64,000 nt of DNA from Siphonodentalium dalli (lineage: Eukaryota > Mollusca > Scaphopoda > Gadilida > Siphonodentaliidae), in assembly GCA_032622095.1 (NCBI GenBank), contig CP136061.1, positions 35,721,797 through 35,785,796 on the forward strand. Reading direction: 5' to 3'. Below are positions 61,736 through 64,000 of the stretch, in pieces. Below the pieces are notes generated by a model that saw only the letters and a list, made by a program, of their open reading frames with translations, made no database searches and was not told the origin of the DNA. How positions within the stretch are numbered: position 1 is the first letter of the stretch; each line of letters begins with the position of its first letter. The position numbers and the translations under genes were made by a program.

Positions 61736-62097
61736 CCTGAGTTTAGTGTGCCTGTCATTTGCAGAATGAGGTCCCCAGTGTGTGAATTTAGTGATGTTCT
61801 CCAGCATAGTAGGCTAGCATCACCAAATTCACCCTGTGGGGACCTCATTCTGCATGGCCTCATCTGCTATGGGAGACATAGACTCAGACTTCCCAAATGG
61901 TGAATATTGTGATGTGCAACCATTTGGAACCCAGATTATGCAATGTGTCATCTGCCAATTTGGGGATATAGAGAAACTGAACTGAAAAAGAAATAGAATT
62001 TATCAAGCAATTTCTATATATATGCGGGATAGCATCACTAAATTCACCCTCTGGGAACCTCATTCTGCAAATGACAGGCACACTATTTCAAGGCTTG
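61732..62097. mobile_element. Family D element
   Basis: CAAGCCTGAGTTTAGTGTGC at left, GCACACTATTTCAAGGCTTG at right; contains the TTTGGGGATATAGAGAAACT segment seen in the 28839-29990 element. Confidence 0.7.
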
Positions 62098-62426
62098 GAA
62101 AGAGGAAATTGACTTAATGTATATTTTATTGATTTTCTATCAATGATTCATGTTCATAATAGTTTGGTTATACTTCTATCTCTAAGATAGATAATCTTTA
62201 GGAAATTTGGTCATAAAATTTAGAGAAAAATTACGCATCAAAACTAAAGGAAATCAAGATATAGTTCAACCCTTCACTAAGTCAGTCATCCGAAACAACA
62301 TATAAATTACATGGAGAATATGTTCAGTGTAGTTATCTTCCATATTATATGTGCATCCTATGTTTATAGAAGACATTATTATCCTGAACATTTGAGTGAT
62401 GAACTTTTTTGTTTGCTATGTAGACC

Positions 62427-63127
62427 TTTCTATACTAAATACTCATTAACCCTTTACCCAACAAAACGGTAAAAAACGCCCAAATAAAGCTTCAACAGCC
62501 TAAAATATCTTCGGTCTGTCTCAATAACACCATACAAATATGGATATCATTTGAACCGGTTCATTGACCACATTGTGATGGTTACAGTTATGCCCTGTGC
62601 CAATGCATTCTCTTATATATGCGAGTCGACCATAGGTCGCCTCGCATATATAAGAGAATGCATTGGCCTAAAAAAAATCTTTTTTTACCATTTTTTCTTA
62701 CATTCTTTAACAATTTTGTAATTTTTTCTTACATTTTTTATAATATTTTTCTACATTCTTTGACAATTTTATCATTTTTAATATGTTAAGCCAATACATT
62801 CTCTTATATATCGAGGCGACCTATGGTCGACTCGCATATATAAGAGAATGCATTGGCACAGGGCCGTTCTGTTGGGTAAAGGGTTAAAGAGTAGTTCCCT
62901 TAGGAAATGTTCAGATAATAACTTCAACAAATAACCATAGGTCGTTTGTTGAACCTATTATCTAAACATTTTCCAACAATGAATATGAATTCTTCTACAC
63001 TTATATTAACATTTTGTATGTCTGTTGTATGCTTATACTTTGTGAAAACCCCTGCAGATGAATAATAGACCATTCCGATGTATACCTTATAACCAAATGG
63101 GAGAATCCATTTAGTATAGAAAGGGTT
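62427..63127. mobile_element. TTAA family I element interrupted by MITE A copy 11
   Basis: Left remnant CCTTTCTATACTAAATACTC, MITE A at 62456-62887, then AGAGTAGTTCCC, the hairpin AGATAATAACTTCAACAAAT and the right end CATTTAGTATAGAAAGGGTTAA-type sequence. Confidence 0.78.
62456..62887. mobile_element. TTAA MITE family A, copy 11 (nested)
   Basis: TTAA 62456-62459 and 62884-62887; complete two-hairpin structure with a long spacer; the second hairpin lost two bases (TATATCGAGG). Confidence 0.87.
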
Positions 63128-63343
63128 AAAAATAGGAGGCCTGGTTTGAAAGTCTGAGTCAATCTTGATCTGTTACAGACTTTCAAATTGGGTCTACCAT
63201 TTAGTGCTTCCAGCTCATAACAAACCCATATCACAAACTGAGATTACTTCTCTCTCTGTCGTGTCTGTTTTCTCTCATTACTAAATTTGAACTAAAGTTT
63301 GTCCATGTCTCATCGTTCATATGACCTAACATGAAATTGTTTC

Positions 63344-63540
63344 TTAACCCATTGATGACTGGAGCTTCCTGAAAATATAAGAGAATATATTGGCCTAACA
63401 ATATTTATCTTGACCGTGTAAGCCAGTGCATTCTCTTATATATGCGAGGTTCCCTATGGGAGACTCGCATATATAAGAGTATACACTGACACATCATTTG
63501 TAATGTTGCACCAGTGCAGCTCCCATCATGAAAGGGTTAT
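63344..63540. mobile_element. TTAA family C element
   Basis: TTAACCCATTGATGACTGGA at left; CAGCTCCCATCATGAAAGGG at right (flank TTAT). Core CATTCTCTTATATATGCGAG with TCCCTATGGGAGACTCGC loop. Confidence 0.72.
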
Positions 63541-64000
63541 CGATTCAGGGTTTGAAATTGGTCAACAAATTCTAGCATGAATCTGCCACCCCTCAAGTTG
63601 AAGGTGAAATACACATTCATTGCTGGATTTTGACTATTTTCTCTTGTTACATTCTCTTGATCATCCTCAAATGCAAGTAATTCGCTAAAATAGATGATAA
63701 AATAATGTGTTTACAGGCACCTCCCTCATCACCAAAAGAGAGTCTCATGAATATTAGTCCAACCTTTAATTAATAATTAAATTCTATATTAAAGATATCC
63801 TGATATTGCTATATCCTGTTTAATCCTTCATCCAAACTCATTAATTATTCATCATTTGGTTGGTTTGCATCTAACGCACCTAATTTAGTAGTTACCAACT
63901 AGATATCAGCTTACGTTAAAGACGGGATCTCTCTTCCCTTAAATTTTTCGGGCCTTTGAAGTGAGTTGATGTGAAATAAAATTAAAATTACAACTTTTGA
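63541..64000. other. Intron 17 sequence, no firm exon
   Basis: No recognisable TRPA membrane-domain exon. A phase-compatible AG at 63715-63716 opens a short frame (see findings) but is not called. Confidence 0.4.

Noticed and set aside
33266-62097. Regularly recurring GAATGAGGTCCCCAGAGGG motifs considered as a CRISPR-like or regulatory array
   Set aside because: The spacing is irregular, copies are hairpins with TIRs and target duplications, and the genome is eukaryotic; they are transposable elements.

Overview
The window is eukaryotic, AT-rich, intron-rich and full of repeats. It looks like nuclear DNA of a lophotrochozoan, most likely a mollusc and perhaps a bivalve. This rests on the split gene, metazoan TTAGGG-type repeats, and Helitron-like elements with tandem-repeat cores resembling the 'pearl' elements described in bivalves. 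The species cannot be named from the sequence alone.

One host gene is well supported. On the + strand, 17 coding exons from 14731 to 60916 join in consistent phase into 756 codons plus one base. They encode the N-terminal cytoplasmic part of a TRPA1-type transient receptor potential channel: about 16 ankyrin repeats followed by the post-ankyrin linker. The six-helix channel domain is not in the window and must lie to the right. Exons 4 (9 nt) and 5 (24 nt) are microexons encoding a charged linker. Exon 1 is preceded by a good 3' splice site, so a noncoding 5' exon probably lies upstream.

The region left of the gene (1-14650) has no recognisable host gene. It holds a Helitron 3' end (1-410), a 2.6-kb element with long inverted arms (889-3533), a G-rich foldback element with target duplication (3900-4451), a telomere-like array inside inverted flanks (4811-5066), a 2.6-kb inverted-repeat element with decayed minus-strand coding sequence (6021-8634) inside a LINE relic (to about 9370), and several smaller foldback elements and minisatellites.

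The introns (14941-64000) are built largely of short nonautonomous elements. (i) An 11-copy TTAA-flanked double-hairpin MITE has TIR TTAACCCTTTACCCAACA; three other TTAA-flanked families share the CCCTTT ends and some hairpin cores. (ii) A hairpin family with AATGAGGTCCCCAGAGGG arms has 8-bp target duplications. (iii) A TA-flanked Tigger/pogo-like palindrome (CAGTAATG...CATTACTG) is present. (iv) hAT-like MITEs occur near 20.9 and 28.2 kb. (v) Helitron/pearl-like elements occur at 39.6 kb and in tandem at 58.9-60.3 kb. (vi) There are LINE tails, a candidate SINE and long G-rich minisatellites. Several elements are nested so that the empty site can be read directly, and some end within 19-23 nt of TRPA1 3' splice sites. 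No rRNA, convincing tRNA gene or CRISPR array was seen.
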